Both the position numbers and the translations under genes were made by a program. From assembly GCA_910591455.2 (NCBI GenBank), contig OU342804.1:15295133-15359132 (forward strand): a stretch of DNA of 64,000 nucleotides. Direction: 5' to 3'. The notes under the pieces are model-generated. The model searched no databases. It was not told the DNA's origin and saw only the letters and a program-made list of their open reading frames with translations. Origin of the DNA: Pholis gunnellus. Taxonomy: Eukaryota; Chordata; Actinopteri; Perciformes; Pholidae. Shown one piece after another: positions 46,148-57,645 of the stretch (its first letter is position 1; each line of letters opens with the position of its first letter).

Positions 46148-46361
46148 ACATTACAGTCATTTAGCAGAGGCTTTTTTCCAAAGCGATTTACAATCCAGAT
46201 TATACCACATTCATACACGTAGGCACAGCTACGGGAGCAATTTTGGGGTTAAGTGTCTTGCTCAAGGAGACAATCGACATGCGACTAGCGGAGCCGGGGA
46301 TGGAATCGCCGATCCTCTGATTGAAGGACGGCCCTGCTCTCCACTTAGCCACAGTCGCCCG
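46148..46361 (-). mobile_element. tRNA-derived SINE, near full length
   Basis: Reading the minus strand from 46361: a tRNA-like head 'gggcgactgtggctaagtgg' (A-box-like TGGCTAAGTGG), then 'gcgattccatccccgg' (B-box-like), then 'ccttgagcaagacacttaac' and 'aaaattgctcccgtagctgt'. It ends in 'gtaaatcgctttggaaaa' and 'gcctctgctaaatgactgta'. This is the well-known teleost SINE whose 3' tail normally reads 'gtaagtcgctttggataaaagcgtctgctaaatgac'. A few bases are mutated in the A and B boxes, so pol III activity is unlikely. Confidence 0.88.
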
Positions 46362-46745
46362 ACTTAGATATGTCATTGTTTTGAACTTTCCCGTTTAAGA
46401 AGGCCCTAAAAAAACCGTGTAGAAGACTTCAATTTTGTTGACTGATTTTATATAAATAAACTCAGGCACGTGAAATAAAAACAATGGCAACATGTAAAGC
46501 ATGGCTTTCAAAATGCATATATAATGCTACTACATTAACTTAGTGGAAAGCTAAAGATTACATTATTAGGCACAGATAAGAACAATAACCTTTTTTTGTT
46601 GTTTTATGTTTTTTTCTACATCTTAGATAAAGGCTGTATTTCCTTATACTGTTATTAATTGTGAAGTTGAACGTGTTTAGTTTTCATTTGCAATAATTTG
46701 TCTGTGTGAGTGGAGTACATGTTTAGAATTGTGATTTATTTCCCT
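46362..46745. other. AT-rich non-coding DNA, nothing recognised
   Basis: No gene, RNA or repeat identified. Confidence 0.45.
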
Positions 46746-46772
46746 TTCTCCATCTCCCTCTCTCTCTCTCTC
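46746..46772. repeat. (CT)n tract
   Basis: Short CT-rich run with about eight perfect CT units, preceded by 'ccctttctccatctcc'. Confidence 0.85.
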
Positions 46773-49739
46773 AACCCCTGTTTAGCCAAAACATCTATTT
46801 TCTTCTAAGGCATTGTACTAACAAGGGAGGAACACTGGCTAATTCTGCCTTGAAATTCTGGTCAATACACAGGCTCAGTGTTAGGATATTTGATTAGATC
46901 TCAATACCCTCGCATCTCTATTGCTTCCACTCCAAAAAACGATTTTGCTTGGGGAAGGGGTGTGTATGTGTGTGTATTGGGGTCGGTCTCTAAGAAAGGA
47001 GTGCTGCTGCTGTTTTATTGATTGTGACACTAAATCGCACATATACCATGGCACATCTCTTTCGTCTTCCTCTCCGTCCCAGACGCCAATGAATCAAAAT
47101 CTGCAGATGGACGAAAGCAGAGCTTGTTAAGGGTGCTTTCCAGGGAACCTCTCCCTCAAACATCTGAAAGCCTCGCTCTGATCGATAGCTGTCTTTCTAT
47201 GCTGTGTGTGCCTTTGCTCGGGCTTGTGACTAAGCTAAGCGTTGCTGTGCTTCAAAATAAACTGACTGAATTACTTTGTACTCCACAGGGATGCTAGACT
47301 TTGAGCAACGGCTGACACCAACTGACAATTCTCCTTAGTATTTTTTGAGAGAGACTACAAAAGTTGAGAGGTACACAGTAGGGGAGACGTACAGTGTATT
47401 TGAAAAATATTAGTACTGTGACTCATTTGCTGTATTTGCTCTGAACTCCAGAATGCTGTTTGAAATTGAACAATGAAGTTAAAGTACTGACAACCACTTT
47501 TGATTTGAGGGTACATCCATATCAGACAAGAAAATGAAGAATTTTAGCCCTTTTAAGGCACAGAAAGTATTTGGATGAGTTAAAATGGCAAAAAAATGGT
47601 CCTAATATTTAAAAAAGATATGATATATAAATATTATCCCTTGCAGTCAGTGACTGTCTGTAGTCCACAACAACATCACTAAACCTCTACTGTAGCCTTT
47701 GTCACTTTGTGCTTGTGTTTTGTTCAAGCCAGAGAAATACATTAACAACTGAGGCTTAGTGATTGACTTGTTCAGTCAAGATCATTGACAAGACTTACTT
47801 GTCTAATTCCTGCACATCTAGGTCCTACTGCATTCGCCTAAAATTGGGCAACTATGTATAAAAAGAGAATCCCAGACTGTTCCCCCAATTTGAATGTGAA
47901 TTGTTATTATAATGATTTTTTATTTGTACTCAATGAGACAAGAGACAAGGTCCTGATAATGGTAATTTAGTACCAGGCTAATGGCTGCACATGAAACATT
48001 TGAGAAGTGGTGGTGGAAGACTATGTTTAAACTCTTAGTCAAGCATATATGAAGATAACACAGCAGGTTTATATGATTGATGGTTGATGTGGTTGTAATT
48101 TAAACATTTAGTCTAAGCATAATAGATATAGAAATCAGAGTAACCCGACAGCATGTGTCAGAGAGAACGGAATATATTGTTTGTCTCTCCACAGAGTTCT
48201 GGCAACCTCAAGGTCATTCACATAATGAGTGGCCCAGACTTCCTCTGAGGCATCATTCAACGTCTGCATGGCCAAAGGGCAGGAAGAGAGATGTCTTCAT
48301 TTTTTACTTCCTCATGACATATCCAGCTTGGGAAGGTCCATGCAGACAATCACATCTCTAACTCAAAACAACCCTGTGATTTGTTTGGGGGGGATTTTGT
48401 AGGCACCATTGAAGAGCACTATAACTAATAGTTTAAACAGCATACATTGAATCCACAGTGTAAATGTATAGTATAAATTCAGATGATATATGATGTTGGC
48501 ATCATGACACAAATGTCTTGTACTTTTGGCTGTTTGTTTGGGGGACATGCAATTCCAGTTTACGATGACATACTGTACTTTTGCAGTTTGAATGTACTTA
48601 GTTGCTTTGGACAAAGGAATCTGCCAAATGAATGTGACACAAATAGCCAAAATCTAAAAAGGCAAAATCTGCCAGAAACTTGTAATTTTTGTAACTTCAT
48701 ATTTTCTACAGTATGCCTTTGATCGATACTTCCAGGATGTCAAACTGATTCAGCAGCAAAAACAGGTTAAAAACATAAAGATAAGCTAAAGCCTGAAGTG
48801 AACCACCACATCATCGGGCGATCGAGACAGATGACAGGTATTAATTAATTGTTACAATCATTAAACGGCTAAATAAGTTGCGTGCGTAGCATTGAAGTGC
48901 TAACACTAGTTAATGATGTGCTATTATACTCTGCTAATACTTCACAGGTTTTTACATAGAAACATAATATTTCAGAAATGTATATCTCCTTCCAACCTCC
49001 TACTATTACACAACATTTAACAGTAAAAGCTCGAAATCCACAAAACCAGCCTTGAAATGAAGAAAGTATAAAATAGTTACATGAGAGTCAATGGAGCAGA
49101 GCCAAATAATTGATCAGAGCGAACCGAAACAACGCTATAATTGGCCAGTCTGCTTTCCAGGGGCGGGGCTTAGTGACAGGCTAATTATGCTGTCGCTCAA
49201 GCTTTGAATAAGCTCAGTCCTGGCCTTTGATTAATGACCTATACCATTATAGTCTCAGGCTCAAGTTTTTCACGGGTCATCTAACCAGAGAGACAAACCG
49301 ATCTAACAAATATACTAATATAACCTCTTCAATGGATAGGTAATACATCATATTGAAAGACACAACATGGGGTATGTCAGAATAAAGATCAGACATTAAA
49401 AATATCCCATTGGGCATGTTCAATATATGATGACTCATTGGTTCAGTCATTTACCAGGCACAGCAGGGTATAAATAATAAAAAGCAGTGGCATTCTCCTT
49501 TTAAAATCCCTCCCATCACAAATCTAGAGAGTATCAGGGGTGAACACAACAAAGGGAATGTTATCTAACTTGTATGGTGTCTGACAACCTCTGCGAAGTA
49601 AGGGCAAAGACCTTCTCTCCTTTCTGCTTCCAAACTGTGTACGGAGGAAAGGGAGAAGGAAAGAAGAGATCTTCAGGTGGCCTCTCCTGCTCGTGTCCTG
49701 CTGAGATGGCCCTCCAAATTAGCGGTGGCCTGCTGTGAA
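46773..49739. other. mostly unique non-coding DNA, no gene seen
   Basis: No exon or RNA gene recognised. The frames near 48155-48722 overlap on both strands without motifs. The segment 49130-49200, with 'ggggcggggcttagtgacag', may be a piece of a dispersed element. Nothing else was identified. Confidence 0.5.
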
Positions 49740-50060
49740 GCCCCTGGTTAATATGCTCCAGACAGAGAGAGAGAGAGAGTGAAGGAGAGACGCATGGAGG
49801 AAACAGAAAGAGAGGAGACTGAGAGGAGAAAGGGAACATCAAGAGGATGGAGAAGACAAGGAGAAATAGAACAGAAAGTTAATGGAGGGATCAATGAATG
49901 AAGGCGTGAGAAGGAGGAGGAAGAGTGTGTGGCTATGTTTGCGTGTGCTTGTGAAAGAAAGAGAAGCAAACAAACAATCACACATGCAAAGACTGGTGAG
50001 GTATGCAGGGACAAAGGGAAAGAAGAAAGATAATATGAAAGAGAGGCAGACTGAGAGAAT
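49740..50060. repeat. purine-rich (GA) low-complexity block
   Basis: The plus strand is strongly purine-biased, with GAGAGA runs at 49763-49780 and GAGGAGAAAG-type sequence after. Minus-strand frames are Ser/Leu/Phe-rich and the plus frame 49882-50211 is Arg/Glu/Lys-rich, all artefacts of composition. Confidence 0.7.
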
Positions 50061-52069
50061 AAGACCAGACTTCAAGGTCTATAGTGGGTTGTCGGTGGCA
50101 GCGCCAGAGGACCTGAGTAGAATAGCCTCGGCATCGCCTCCTTGGCCAATTAATGTGAAGCTGTCTGGGTCCAGGGAAGCTATTAGACTCTGGAAGAGAA
50201 AAACACATTAAAAAAGAACAGGAAGAAAGTTCACCACTGCTTCCCCACAGTGGTGCGTGTATGTAAAGCCCCTTGTTTTTCTTGACTGAATAATAGTCTT
50301 CATCCCCACCCCCTTTAAAGCCCCTGGATGTGGACAGACCATCTCTGCTTTATTAACAATCTCACTAGAGACAGGACACCCAGCCGACAAGCTGCAGCCT
50401 TTATTAAAGATTCTGCAGAGTGGAAAGGAGTGAGCATTGAGATTCAAATTGAGGGAGACAAGAAAACACGGTGTGACCATAGCTTTAGTTAGATAGATGA
50501 GAGGGAGAGTTTATATTGATGTTAATCAAACAAGGAACTGTTTTTCTTCTAGTTTATTAAGCAGTGCCTTTACTCTCAGAAGTGTGTACACCGACTGCAG
50601 AGGATAATTGAGTACATGCGTGCATGTGCAGACAATTCATGGGTTAACATTGGTGTGTGCACACAAATACCTTGGGGACACAGATGTCAGTCAAATGGAA
50701 TTCCTAGAAAGGTATTCATTATTAAAGCACTATCCAGCTACATGAAATGCATAAGATATAAACAGAATTTCCATAATGTTCTTCCAATAAGCATAATGAC
50801 TGCGAACAATTCTGAATTTACAGCTAAGCATTTGTTAAATATTTACATTTAATTGAACTAAAGTGCTTATATGTATGGACCAGCTGTACCACATTGCTGG
50901 TAGGCATATTAAATAGGCAATTTAATACTCGTCTGAGCATCCTGCATTGTTACCAAAGCGACACCAGGTTTTGATTATTAACATTATTAACATCAAGATA
51001 GTCAGGTTGTTTAAAGCTGTGGGAGAGATTTGTTCATGATCCCAGAACCAAAACATAGATCAAAGGAATAAAACGTGTTAAATTCTCCCTTCACAGAAGC
51101 GTGTGATTATAAGCTGGAGACTGGAGTTTATTAATTGGAAGAAACCCATGCACTATGTATGGGTTTTAAATCAAATCAGTGAGAGGGATTTGCTTAATAT
51201 TTCCCTCTATGCATTTTAACATAAAATGTGTTTCACTATAAATATATCAATTCTAATCTAATACCTCATAGTGGATATATTCAAACCTGGATTTGATGCA
51301 ATTTACTTTAGCTTTGGGTGGCACCATTGCTCTGAAATTATGTCAGACCTAATGTATGTGCCACCAAATCCCATACAATGTATAACCTTTTCTGGCAAAT
51401 ATACAAAATCAATTGGTAAAGGAACCCTTTTTACTAAATCTCCGTTTTAACTGCAATATTTGGAAATGCAGACTTGTGTGAGATGAGAATTGTATCTGTA
51501 TGTGTCAAAGAAAACCAAAATAAGCATTTTGTCTTTGGATGAAACAGGAGGTGGATGGGGACTTGAACCTAAAGTTGGTTGAAATTTGAAAGATGACTGC
51601 CCTAATTAAGTATTCAACCCCATGCTGAGATGAGATATTACCTTGAAATTCAAAACATACAAAGACAGTAACATGTTCTCAGCAGCCAAAAACAACAGCT
51701 CAAACACATTCATTATGAGCTAGCATTTGCTAAACAACAATTAAACACTAAAAAAGGGGACCGATAAGTTATCATTGGAGAGCTATGTAATTGGCTGGTG
51801 TGTTTCCACTCAAAACTCTGAGTTTGCATTCGTGAATATTAGTTTGGTTTGATGCCAAAAGAGTATCCCTGCTGTGTTGGGACATGGGAGAAAAAAATGA
51901 GCCATAAACAGAAGTATATCACAGCCCAGTAATTAACAAAATTCCTGCTCCCGTTGTGTTGGTGTGTGTAAAGACAAATGTTGCTGATAAATAGTAATAA
52001 ATAATAACCTTGTACAGCTTGTTGGGAGTTAAAAAAAAAAATAAAAACTCTATTTCTGCTTAGTACTTG
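50061..52069. other. unique non-coding DNA, no gene seen
   Basis: The first 450 bp (50061-50510) are balanced and non-repetitive, possibly conserved non-coding DNA. From 50520 to 52069 the sequence is AT-rich without recognisable elements. Confidence 0.5.
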
Positions 52070-52349
52070 TGGAAGTCGCAGATATCCCGGGAAACTTAAC
52101 GCCTTCTTGTCTGGGTTTATAACATCATCCGGAGGCGCTCTGTGTATTTCACCGAGCTGTATTCACTGTGTCTAGCAAGCCACACATTTTTTTGCTGTGA
52201 TTTAACTGCAATAAACAGATAAAAAGGGATGGCGAAATAACTATGTAATGATTCAGATTTGTAGAAAGTTTGAATTCATGTTTGGTTAGTTTTCTCCGCA
52301 AGACGACAAGCAAATAACTTTTAAAATACTTGTTTTATCAATGGAGCTC
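52070..52349. repeat. possible piece of a dispersed DNA element
   Basis: The composition differs from the AT-rich left flank, with CpG-bearing words such as 'catcatccggaggcgctctg'. It may be the left part of the element whose right part is at 52615-52790, split by the LINE tail, but I see no decisive terminal match. Confidence 0.25.
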
Positions 52350-52408
52350 GGATCCTGTAAGTTTCCCCACTGCGGGACTAATAAAGGATTATCTTATCTT
52401 ATCTTATT
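52350..52408 (+). mobile_element. LINE 3' terminus with (TATCT)n tail
   Basis: Contains 'gtaagtttccccactgcggg' and then 'actaataaaggattatctta', with three TATCT units at the end. This is the typical extreme 3' end of fish L2/Rex-type LINEs ('aatttccccactgtgggactaataaaggattatctta'). The insertion is very short. Confidence 0.75.
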
Positions 52409-52614
52409 GATCGGTGCTATTTTATGCTAACATTGTAGCAGCTCCATCAACACTCAGAATAACGTCATCTAGACGTAAATACAGCATTTTCATTGTTTGT
52501 ACCATATGGTTTATACACACATTTATATACATAGTTTGGTCCGGTCTCTACTAATATGAGGTATCGTAGAGCTCTCGGTGAACACAGACAACTACAGCAT
52601 TTGTTTCCTGATTT

Positions 52615-52790
52615 AACAACGGCAGGACGTCAGTGATGACAGGAGGAGCATCTCAACGCTGATAGGCTATCGTGCCGCAGCGTCAATCGCGCCGCGATAG
52701 CATAGCCTGTGTATAGACTTTGTATGTAATCTACTCGCCCGAATAATTAGCGCCGTGTTTGGTGTGAACACGGCATAAGTGAAGTGGTTC
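52615..52790. repeat. GC-rich MITE-like segment with short stem
   Basis: 'aggctat' (52664-52670) pairs with 'atagcct' (52702-52708), and 'ctatcg' (52668-52673) with 'cgatag' (52695-52700). The right part has 'gtgtttggtgtgaacacggc', typical of the ends of fish MITEs that read 'ggtgtgaacac'. CpG is locally dense. Probably a non-autonomous hAT-like element. Confidence 0.45.
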
Positions 52791-52829
52791 TATAACAGTT
52801 TACTCTCATTGATTGTGCCCCCTCCAAAC

Positions 52830-52990
52830 CTCAATGACCACCCTCCGTTCTGCATCCACAGTTCTTGGGTTACTAGGTCTTCTTCATCGCTTCACCTTCT
52901 GTCTGGAACTGTCCTCCCACGTCTGAGTCCCTTCCCTCTCTCTCTTTGTTAAAGAAATCATTCAGAACTCAGCTTCAAATATTTGCACAT
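52830..52990 (+). mobile_element. possible LINE C-terminal coding scrap
   Basis: The sequence can be read as a degraded '..SVWNxLP...SLxxFKxxLKTxLF' type of ending seen downstream of reverse transcriptase in several fish LINEs ('ctgtctggaactgtcctccc', 'agaactcagcttcaaatatt'). Frameshifts and a stop occur. The family was not assigned. Confidence 0.4.
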
Positions 52991-54261
52991 TTCTTGTTTA
53001 CTTATAAGAAACACGCATTCAATTAAACAGTTGCCAGGACAATAGTAGTTGGGGTCAGAAACAATCACGATTGTAACTATGTTCACTAACCAACAAAAGT
53101 TGGCCAGTTTCCATATCCAGACTGGGTTTTCATGAGCATTTGTCTGCAAATAACACATGATAAACTCACATCACTTAGGGAAACTGATATCATGGAACGT
53201 GATATCATATGTTAGCATATCATTATCTAGGGTTAGCATTTCTATGCTACGCAAGCTACTGAAGGTATACTGAATATGTTCACCACCGCTTTTGCTTTTT
53301 TATGAATGTGACAGTGAATAACAACCATTCCTGCTTCTCTCTGAAAATGCTTTTTCGATTTTCCACAATTTAGATAAGCTAAATGCAGGGAGTGACGTTA
53401 GTGACAGTGTGGGCTCAATGGTAACTGACAGCTTGACTAAGAGGCAGCGGGGGTGGGTCTTTTCAATGGTCAATTCAGAGGTCTGGAATGCTAAATCATA
53501 GCACTATCTGGATTGACCCTCTTCTCCTTTTTGATCCGTCCTTTCTGTTTGTTCTCCAATTGGCTCACAGAATCAGGGTGAGGGGTACTGTGAGGTAGCT
53601 CATCAGCCAAAAAAGTCCCACATTTTGTGCACAATTCATATACTAAATGTACTGCAGTCTGGCTCCATGCCTAGGAAATACTGTGAAATGAAGCTGTTTT
53701 CTGCAGTTAAGGTGTAAGAAATGTATCAGGTTCAGATACTTGAGACATACAATGTTCTATTATAATTCTACTGTGAATGAATAAAGGAAGACTTGTGTGC
53801 AATAGTAAGGCAGACAGTAATAATGCAGTACAAATGTGTGATGGAGATAACTTTAATGGCTTTCTATCTGCAGTAGGTCATATGTTTGAATTCGTCACAT
53901 TAACTGTTTCATGCAAAATCCTGCTTCAGTCCAATTTAGTCTGTCTGATAAAGCAGAAACTAGTAAAATTAACATAGTTAATAATAATAATACGTTATTA
54001 TTAACAAAGAAATGATTCAGAATAATCATTCGTCCAATCTAGGCCTCGTATATTTCTCATCTGTCTCTACTTTCCTTTGCCCATCTTCCCACAGTGGATT
54101 GGCTGAGGTGCTCTCCTCTGATCACATCTTTTTCTCAATTTTTCGACCTGATTCTTGCTGTTATGCAGCCAGTATAAAGCTGTCGGCTGCTGCTGCCTCC
54201 CCAAATCTTCTTTTTCAAAAGCTGTATTGTTGCCGTCTGTCTCTGGCACTCAAATGCACAT
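52991..54261. other. non-coding DNA, no gene seen
   Basis: No recognisable exon or RNA gene. Frames of 60-66 codons are motif-free. The interval 54060-54250 is mildly pyrimidine-rich. Confidence 0.5.
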
Positions 54262-54294
54262 TCACACACACACACACACACACACACTCTCTCT
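54262..54294. repeat. compound (CA)n(CT)n microsatellite
   Basis: About 26 bp of CA followed by four CT units. Confidence 0.95.
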
Positions 54295-56171
54295 GGCTTA
54301 ACACCAGATTCTGGTCTTATCTGGTCAAGTGTGTTTACCACTGCAGTACACCTTAAGTTTACGCTGCAGGTGCCCAATATTTTGCTGAGAGATTATTTGA
54401 GGGATTTGTGCCTCAGGTATACTTTTTTCTCCATTTCAGGAGCACATTGGGGATAAGTGCCTAATGTGTTATCCATGATGGTCTGGTCCGGTTCAATTCA
54501 TTTTCTATTGGTTAATCATTCAATCACTGATCAACACGGCACAGCCCGATATAGCAGCAAAAAATGTGAAATCAAGATGGAGCTGTAGAGTCATTGTTGT
54601 GAAAGTGCTGTCCATCCCTAAAGGCCTCTTGCTGGTGAATTCTTTTGTCAATTTGTCTGTTCCTTTCTTTTGTCCCACACAATTTTAGTCATTGACAATG
54701 TGACAAATATAAATGCTGTCAATTTCTAAATCCAGTATGCAGTCTCAGAATACAATTATTTTATCAATGTGAAAGAAATATATATGTTCAGCGATTGATA
54801 TAGTCACTGATATCACCCCAGGTTACAGTGTATTCTAATGCAGGAGTATGAATAGATTTAGAAGTGCAGGGTGGTTGGAGGAGGATATTATGAAGAGCCT
54901 GACATGTCTGACAGGCTGATGAGAACTGGAGATTAAGGCCTACGCTGTATCTCACCTCATGTTGATGTGTTCTCTTGTGCAGGTCCTGCCAGCTGGGCTC
55001 AAACATGATGACTCTACTGTGGTAACGAGCTGTCAGCACATAGAGGCAATGCTATAAAAAGATCTATCACTGCCAGACCAACCAACGATTGACCATTTCT
55101 CAGTGAAAGTTCAGAGACAAATAGGCTCCAGTCAGTGTGAAATCGGTAAAGAAAATAAAAAACTAAAATGTCTTCATTAAATAAAAGAAAAATAATCAAA
55201 ACTCCCAATCTAAAATCTACATTTCCATTTTATTACAAGCCAAGTGTAAAGTCTTGATGAAAATGTTTTTGTAGTTTTTGCCTAACTGTAAAAAGAATAT
55301 TATATGTATAGTGTAGGGGTAAAGTAAAAAAGCTACTGTATCTGTTACTGTTAACAGAAATATCTTAATATCTTGGCTTACAACAAACGTTTCTGCATCT
55401 AAAATGCCTAATTTTCTTGACTAAACTGTGTTTACTGCGGACAATTACACTCGTCATACTGTGTAGATATATATATATATACAATTAATCACAAAAACAA
55501 AAGTTGTGTTATTGTTAAAGGTGTTGAATTCTAAATTCAGAGCATATCTGGTGTCTACACACGGCTTTCAACATGGCGATGACTGAGCTGGTAGCTTGCA
55601 GCTAAGGCTGCTAACAGTGCGCTACGCTTCAGCGACAACGCCGTAGGTCAGGATGGCATTATGAGTTGTACCCGTCGCATGAGGCAGACAGTAGGGCCCA
55701 ACTTGCAACTTGACTTGCCATCTGTGTCTAAAGACCTGAGATTTGAGACAGCCATGCTCCCAAGGACTCTTGTTATTCAATGGACAATGATCTGAGTGAT
55801 AACCTTGGTAACTAGTCACTGTCAAAATTTGCCAAATCTGAATTTTAAACATTCTGGGGCTTGAGGGAGATCTCCTGATTGATTATATAAATCATGTGTC
55901 TTCTGTTAAAGTACAAACTTAGAAAGATGGCAAGTACTGCTGTCTTTAAACCTTCAGTCTGATTTCAAGCGCACAGCTGGTAGGTGTGCTTTATTTACAT
56001 GATGTAACAGAAGTGTTGTTAGGACACGGTGTCACTCTTTCTGCGACTGAGTTATCTGCCATCATTAAGTTGTTGTGGAATTATTTGATTTTCAATCAAT
56101 GGAGGTTGTGTTGTGTGTTTTTGTTTCACAATCAAATATTCATTTCTAAAATCGAAAGTCTGCTTTCTTTG
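54295..56171. other. non-coding DNA, no gene seen
   Basis: Includes a short TA run (55466-55481) and a CpG-bearing stretch at 55555-55690 that could be part of a dispersed element, though none is named. No exon or RNA gene recognised. Confidence 0.45.
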
Positions 56172-56387
56172 CCATTTAACCCTAAATTGCTCCCGAAGGC
56201 TGTGCCATTGGTGTGTGAGTGTGTGTGTGCCTAAGCATTTAGATTAGATAGTGATGAGCAGGTTGGCAACCCTCGGCTATCAGTGTATGAATTTGTGTGT
56301 GAATGAGTGTGTGTTGACATGTAGGGTAAAGCACTTTAAGTGGGCGGAGGACTAGAAAGGCGCTACATAAAAGCAGGTCCATTTACC
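56172..56387 (+). mobile_element. 5'-truncated SINE
   Basis: Begins inside the body with 'cctaaattgctcccgaaggc' and 'tgtgccattggtgtgtgag', continues with 'gtgtgtgaatgagtgtgtg' and 'gtaaagcactttaagtgg', and ends with 'gactagaaaggcgctacata' and 'gcaggtccatttacc'. It is the same family as the plus-strand SINE at 40164-40370, with the tRNA-like head lost. About 55 bp in the middle look inserted or duplicated. Confidence 0.82.
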
Positions 56388-56920
56388 GTGTACCATGATG
56401 TTAGACAGATTACCTCAGTGTTTTCTCATGTCACATGCTCTAAATGTTTATCTCCATGCATTGTCAGATTGTGGATTTTTATTTTTTGTGTTTTTTTATA
56501 TTGCCAACTTTCAATAACACATTTAGACTAAAAGGCATTACAAATTGATCATCGATCATTTCTAGTACATTTGTTTCTATTTCTCATCATGCTGTGACTG
56601 CATGTTCCCTGTGACTATAGGAGACTGAATAGAAAGTCTGAATATTAGTTTATTAAATACTTTGACAGACAGATATTTTCTATCTGCTGATCGAGTTTTT
56701 AATAGCACTGCCAGGGAAGAAAATACAAAACAATATGAGATGATGGATGAGACTTATTGCTCAGGAAATGAAGAAGAAATAAATGTTGTTTTTTTATAGC
56801 AAGGTGTTTGCATTTATGGGCTACTTCGCAAATGAAACAAGGTTGCAAGAGAGAACTTCAGGAGCTGTAACCAGAAATGCCACAAAATAAATTGATTATC
56901 AGAGCTCAGAGTTTGAAGTT
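56388..56920. other. AT-rich non-coding DNA, nothing recognised
   Basis: No gene, RNA or named repeat. Confidence 0.5.
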
Positions 56921-56951
56921 TGTGTGTGTGTATGTGTGTGTGTGTGTGTGA
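56921..56951. repeat. (TG)n microsatellite
   Basis: About 31 bp of TG with a single TA interruption. Confidence 0.95.
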
Positions 56952-57561
56952 TGTTGGCTAATCTGGTAATTGCCGTTACATGTTGTGAGAGAGTAGTGGG
57001 AGCTGCATTACATATTTAGAGTTAGTTTACTAATTGCTTAATTATGATTCTGAGATTGATTAACGTTAACAACAGACTTAACCATGTACATATGGGGACT
57101 GCCCATCACTCCGACTGCCCATTGATCCAAAACCCCAATAGTCCAAATTGTGATATCAAAATCTCAAAATCTGCCTGGACTACGGTAAATATATGGAGAA
57201 CAATTTCAGTACAAGGCTACCCAGAGCTTTATAATCTGTCCCACGGATTGATACTTGCTTCACCTTTTCCATCCAATGACATCACAACATCCGGTTAAAG
57301 GTCAGCCAAACTGTCACAGACAAATCGAGCAATAAAGCAGTGCTGGAAATCCATTTATCTTTAACTAAATTACCGCAACTTCATCATCATCGTCATTGCA
57401 GCGCTCAGCTTTTGGTTGCTTAATAAGAGCAGGAGTGACAGGGGTGTAACTTCCCAAACACCTTGGACAAAAGGATGAAAGCGGCGAGGCTGGCGTTTCC
57501 GCATTTTTAGAGGCAACAATTGAAAATCCCCTTAGTGGTTACTTTAATTTGATATTCTAAG
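56952..57561. other. non-coding DNA, nothing recognised
   Basis: Frame 57044-57298 has no motif. No repeat or RNA gene. Confidence 0.5.
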
Positions 57562-57645
57562 TGCATTTTGTTGCAATATACCTTTATACTATTTCTTAAG
57601 AAGTTTGAATGAGGGACTTTTACTTGTAAAGGAGTATTTGAAGAT
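57562..57645 (+). repeat. 3' part of the 'agtggtggaaagtaac' teleost repeat
   Basis: Contains 'gagggacttttacttgtaaa' and 'ggagtatttgaag', matching the 'gcaggacttttacttgtaacggagtattttta' section near the far end of the same family as 6526-6606. Truncated on both sides. Confidence 0.6.

Noticed and set aside
46290..46361. Possible tRNA gene on the minus strand
   Set aside because: The tRNA-like head continues directly into a known SINE body and tail, and the A and B boxes carry mutations.
49561..50211. Several Ser/Leu-rich minus frames and an Arg/Lys-rich plus frame
   Set aside because: They are produced by the purine-rich block and have no domain.
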